The notes under the pieces are model-generated. The model was not told where the DNA came from and did no database searches. It saw only the letters and a list, made by a program, of their open reading frames with translations. Positions 63,589-64,000 of a stretch of 64,000 nucleotides of DNA are shown piece after piece (position 1 is the stretch's first letter; each line of letters starts with the position of its first letter). Source of the DNA: Salipiger sp. H15 (GTDB lineage: Bacteria > Pseudomonadota > Alphaproteobacteria > Rhodobacterales > Rhodobacteraceae). A program made the position numbers and the translations under genes. The stretch spans positions 2,427,501 through 2,491,500 of the forward strand of contig NZ_CP123384.1 of NCBI RefSeq assembly GCF_040409955.1. The letters run 5' to 3'.

Positions 63589-64000
63589 TCACCAGCGCAG
63601 GACGACAGCGCCCCAGGCCAAACCGCCGCCAATCGCCTCGGTGACCACGAGGTCGCCCTGCTTGATCTTGCCCTCGGCCTTGCCGACCGACAGGGCCAGC
63701 GGAATCGAGGCGGCGGAGGTGTTGCCGTGGTCCTGCACGGTCACGATCACCCGTTCCATCGGCAGGCCGAGCTTGCGCGCGGTGCCGTTGATGATGCGGA
63801 TGTTGGCCTGGTGCGGCACGACCCAGTCCACGTCCTCGGGCGCGATGCCGGCCTTGTCCATGGCCGCGGTGGCGGTCTGGGCGAGCTTTTCCACCGCGTG
63901 GCGGAAGACTTCCTTGCCCTCCATGCGCAGGTGGCCGGTCGACTGGGTCGAGACGCCGCCGTCGACATAGAGCAGGTCGCGGAACTGGCCGTCGGAATGC
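63589..64000 (-). CDS. fabH: Beta-ketoacyl-ACP synthase III (FabH), N-terminus beyond window
   Basis: The last 136 codons. The C-terminal thiolase-fold half has the catalytic His in WVVPHQANIRIINGTARKLGLP and Asn in DHGNTSAASIPLAL, and ends GGGLAWGAVVLRW. Condenses acetyl-CoA with malonyl-ACP to start fatty-acid synthesis. The catalytic Cys half lies past base 64000. Followed by ihfA and merR in the usual order. Confidence 0.95.
   Translation of the reverse strand, partial: HSDGQFRDLLYVDGGVSTQSTGHLRMEGKEVFRHAVEKLAQTATAAMDKAGIAPEDVDWVVPHQANIRIINGTARKLGLPMERVIVTVQDHGNTSAASIPLALSVGKAEGKIKQGDLVVTEAIGGGLAWGAVVLRW

Overview
The window is about 64 kb of very GC-rich, densely packed chromosome from an alphaproteobacterium. 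It is almost certainly a member of the Rhodobacteraceae/Roseobacter group. The evidence is a complete RcGTA-type gene transfer agent cluster followed by cysE, CckA-type signalling, TTAA-N7-TTAA CtrA boxes, a GAAC-N7-GAAC alphaproteobacterial SOS box at recA, an E1-beta subunit carrying a lipoyl domain, and fabH-ihfA-merR and scpA-scpB synteny. Genus cannot be fixed by eye; Salipiger-like roseobacters would fit.

Layout. 1-5.2 kb (minus): outer-membrane biogenesis operon lptF-lptG-lptD-surA, coupled by overlapping stops and starts, divergent from pepA, a VOC protein and holC. 7.7-8.2 kb: an unusual AT-rich, palindrome-rich non-coding region ahead of a Crp/Fnr regulator. 8.9-15.2 kb: aspartic protease, MarC, ABC-F ATPase, ndk, DUF4112 and Pmp3-type proteins, TfoX C-terminal-domain protein, aminotransferase. 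15.2-29.5 kb: GTA cluster g1 to g15, all reading frames open, preceded by a leader with a CtrA-like box, a sigma70-like promoter and an intrinsic terminator. 29.6-33.7 kb: cysE, an MFS exporter, a secreted sulfatase. 33.8-40.8 kb: pdhA-pdhB-pdhC, ftsB, pgk, two overlapping cyclophilins. 40.8-47.9 kb: GNAT-type protein, guaB, RsmB-like methyltransferase, cckA, sulfotransferase-like protein. 48-58.4 kb: recA, erpA-like, dgt, a proton antiporter, then argS-SPOR-nagZ-scpA-scpB. 58.4-64 kb: SH3 protein, degenerate GGDEF membrane protein, double-length dCTP deaminase, tRNA-Pro(GGG), merR, ihfA and the 3' part of fabH.

How it fits together. The GTA cluster encodes packaging (g1, g2), portal and head (g3-g5), connectors (g6-g8) and tail (g9-g15) of a virus-like particle that carries host DNA. 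The same window holds cckA, head of the CckA-ChpT-CtrA relay known to control GTA production in R. capsulatus, under a perfect CtrA box. CtrA-like boxes also lie upstream of g1 and of the degenerate GGDEF gene. recA, needed by recipients to recombine GTA DNA, sits under an SOS box.

The most unusual non-coding feature is a family of five extragenic elements of about 80-110 bp (near 12.2, 17.2, 37.75, 40.8 and 49.2 kb). Each has a GC-rich hairpin followed by a GCGTATTTGGAAAGAGAAG arm. Three are closed by an inverted copy of the arm; two are half-elements whose arm runs directly into a different GC hairpin. One copy splits the GTA operon between g2 and g3.
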